From the NCBI GenBank assembly GCA_013177795.1, contig JABLXY010000002.1:186001-250000 (forward strand): a stretch of DNA of 64,000 nucleotides, written 5' to 3'. Source of the stretch: Syntrophaceae bacterium (lineage in GTDB: Bacteria; Desulfobacterota; Syntrophia; Syntrophales; UBA2192). Shown in pieces: positions 63,183 to 64,000 of the stretch. The position numbers and the translations under genes were made by a program. Every line of letters begins with the position of its first letter. The first letter of the stretch is position 1. Below the pieces are notes generated by a model, which ran no database searches, was not told the DNA's origin, and was given only the letters and a program-made list of their open reading frames with translations.

Positions 63183-63209
63183 ACACGACATTCGACAGCT
63201 GGAGGGCAC

Positions 63210-63602
63210 ATGGCCAGTCCGAGGAGAAAGACCGGAAAGAAGCGCGAGAAAAAGAACGTCCCCGAGGGGATCGCCCACATCCAGTCGACGTTCAACAACA
63301 CGATCGTCACCATCACCGACCTGACCGGGAACGTCATCGCCTGGGCGTCCTCCGGCATGTCGGGGTTCAAGGGCTCCCGCAAGGGGACCCCCTTCGCGGC
63401 CCAGATGGCCGCCGAGAGCGCTGTGAAGAAGGCCCGGGAGCAGGGGCTGCGGACCGTGCGGGTCTACGTGAAGGGGCCGGGCTCGGGCCGCGAGTCGGCG
63501 CTGCGGGCCCTGCAGGCGGCGGGGCTGACGGTGAGCCTGATCCGCGACGTCACGCCCATCCCCCACAACGGCTGCCGTCCGCCGAAGCGAAGGCGCGTGT
63601 AG
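63210..63602 (+). CDS. rpsK: 30S ribosomal protein S11
   Basis: The 130-residue S11: [30 protein letters not shown] near 20, [15 protein letters not shown] near 55 and [18 protein letters not shown] at the end. It is between rpsM and rpsD as usual. Confidence 0.97.
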   Translation: MASPRRKTGKKREKKNVPEGIAHIQSTFNNTIVTITDLTGNVIAWASSGMSGFKGSRKGTPFAAQMAAESAVKKAREQGLRTVRVYVKGPGSGRESALRALQAAGLTVSLIRDVTPIPHNGCRPPKRRRV

Positions 63603-63644
63603 TCCCACAGACGAACGACTCATCGACCCACAGGGAGGAAGAAC

Positions 63645-64000
63645 TTGGCACGTTACAGAGGTTCAGAATGCAGGCTTTGCCGCCGGGAAGGCCTGAAGCT
63701 GTTTTTCAAGGGTGACCGCTGCTACACCGAGAAGTGCGCGTTCGAACGGCGCGGCTACGCGCCCGGCGAGCACGGGCAGGTCCGGAAGAAGCACTCCGAC
63801 TACGGCGTCCAGCTTCGCGAGAAGCAGCGCCTCAAGAGGATGTACGGGCTGCTCGAAAAGCAGTTCCGGGGCTACTTCGAACGGGCCGACCGCATGAAGG
63901 GCATCACGGGCTCGAACCTCCTCGTGCTCCTCGAGCGGCGGCTCGACAACGTGGTGTTCCGGCTGGGGTTCGCGCCGTCGCGCAACGAGGCGCGGCAGCT
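63645..64000 (+). CDS. rpsD: 30S ribosomal protein S4, N-terminal part, cut by window edge
   Basis: About 118 of roughly 208 residues are present. It starts at TTG 63645 after AGGGAGGA and reads [22 protein letters not shown], with CRLC near 9-12 and a further Cys near 31, indicating the zinc-binding form. [22 protein letters not shown] at the edge is the start of the S4 RNA-binding domain. rpoA and rplQ are expected beyond the edge. Confidence 0.95.
   Translation, partial: MARYRGSECRLCRREGLKLFFKGDRCYTEKCAFERRGYAPGEHGQVRKKHSDYGVQLREKQRLKRMYGLLEKQFRGYFERADRMKGITGSNLLVLLERRLDNVVFRLGFAPSRNEARQ

Overview
The window is about 64 kb of GC-rich DNA (roughly 65% by eye, strongly C/G-ending codons) from a Gram-negative, probably strictly anaerobic bacterium. 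The best guess is Desulfobacterota ('Deltaproteobacteria'), near Syntrophales/Syntrophobacterales. This rests on gene content: a methylmalonyl-CoA (propionate/succinate) cluster with Na+-pumping biotin decarboxylase subunits, two-subunit Fe-S fumarase, formate-tetrahydrofolate ligase, AmmeMemoRadiSam proteins, and proteobacterial-style rpoBC and ribosomal operons. No taxonomic search could be run.

Layout. (1) 1-3080 (-): yceD-rpmF-fabD-fabG-acpP-fabF fatty-acid operon; plsX and fabH, usual neighbours, are absent. (2) 3323-3472 (+): tRNA-Gln and tRNA-Glu with their own promoter and terminator, then an EamA exporter. (3) 4445-6513: divergent MFS exporter and AraC-type regulator. (4) 6620-9516 (+): kinase-like/BON protein, divergent sirtuin and two tandem antibiotic-monooxygenase-fold proteins. 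(5) 9519-11780 (+): elbB and class I fumarase. (6) 11947-20466 (-): a mcm, meaB, mce, mmdA, small gamma subunit, mmdB, biotin-carrier cluster followed by a MatC-like dicarboxylate carrier, with an ISXO2-like transposase-type gene upstream. (7) 21746-27632 (+): two CoA-transferases, a second gamma/biotin-carrier/beta pump set lacking a carboxyltransferase, and a thioesterase. (8) 27667-32468 (-): fhs with an ACT-domain protein, then gapA-tpiA-secG-tRNA-Leu without pgk. (9) 32842-34252 (+): AmmeMemoRadiSam proteins B and A. (10) 34359-64000 (+): tRNA-Thr/Tyr/Gly/Thr, rpmG, tRNA-Trp, secE-nusG-rplKAJL-rpoBC, rpsL-rpsG-fusA-tuf-rpsJ, and the S10/spc/alpha ribosomal clusters into rpsD, cut by the window edge.

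The metabolic middle forms one pathway: fumarase, dicarboxylate carrier, CoA-transferases, methylmalonyl-CoA mutase, epimerase and Na+-coupled decarboxylase together interconvert propionyl-CoA and C4 dicarboxylates. The genes fit either propionate oxidation (Na+ influx driving carboxylation) or succinate-to-propionate fermentation (Na+ extrusion); the sequence alone does not decide the direction.

Most unusual observations: four long imperfect inverted repeats, each starting only 6-10 nt after a stop codon and built from short quasi-repeated words of different sequence at each site; a textbook intrinsic terminator inside the ribosomal gene string between rpsJ and rplC; and two pump beta genes in inverted orientation sharing near-identical DNA blocks.
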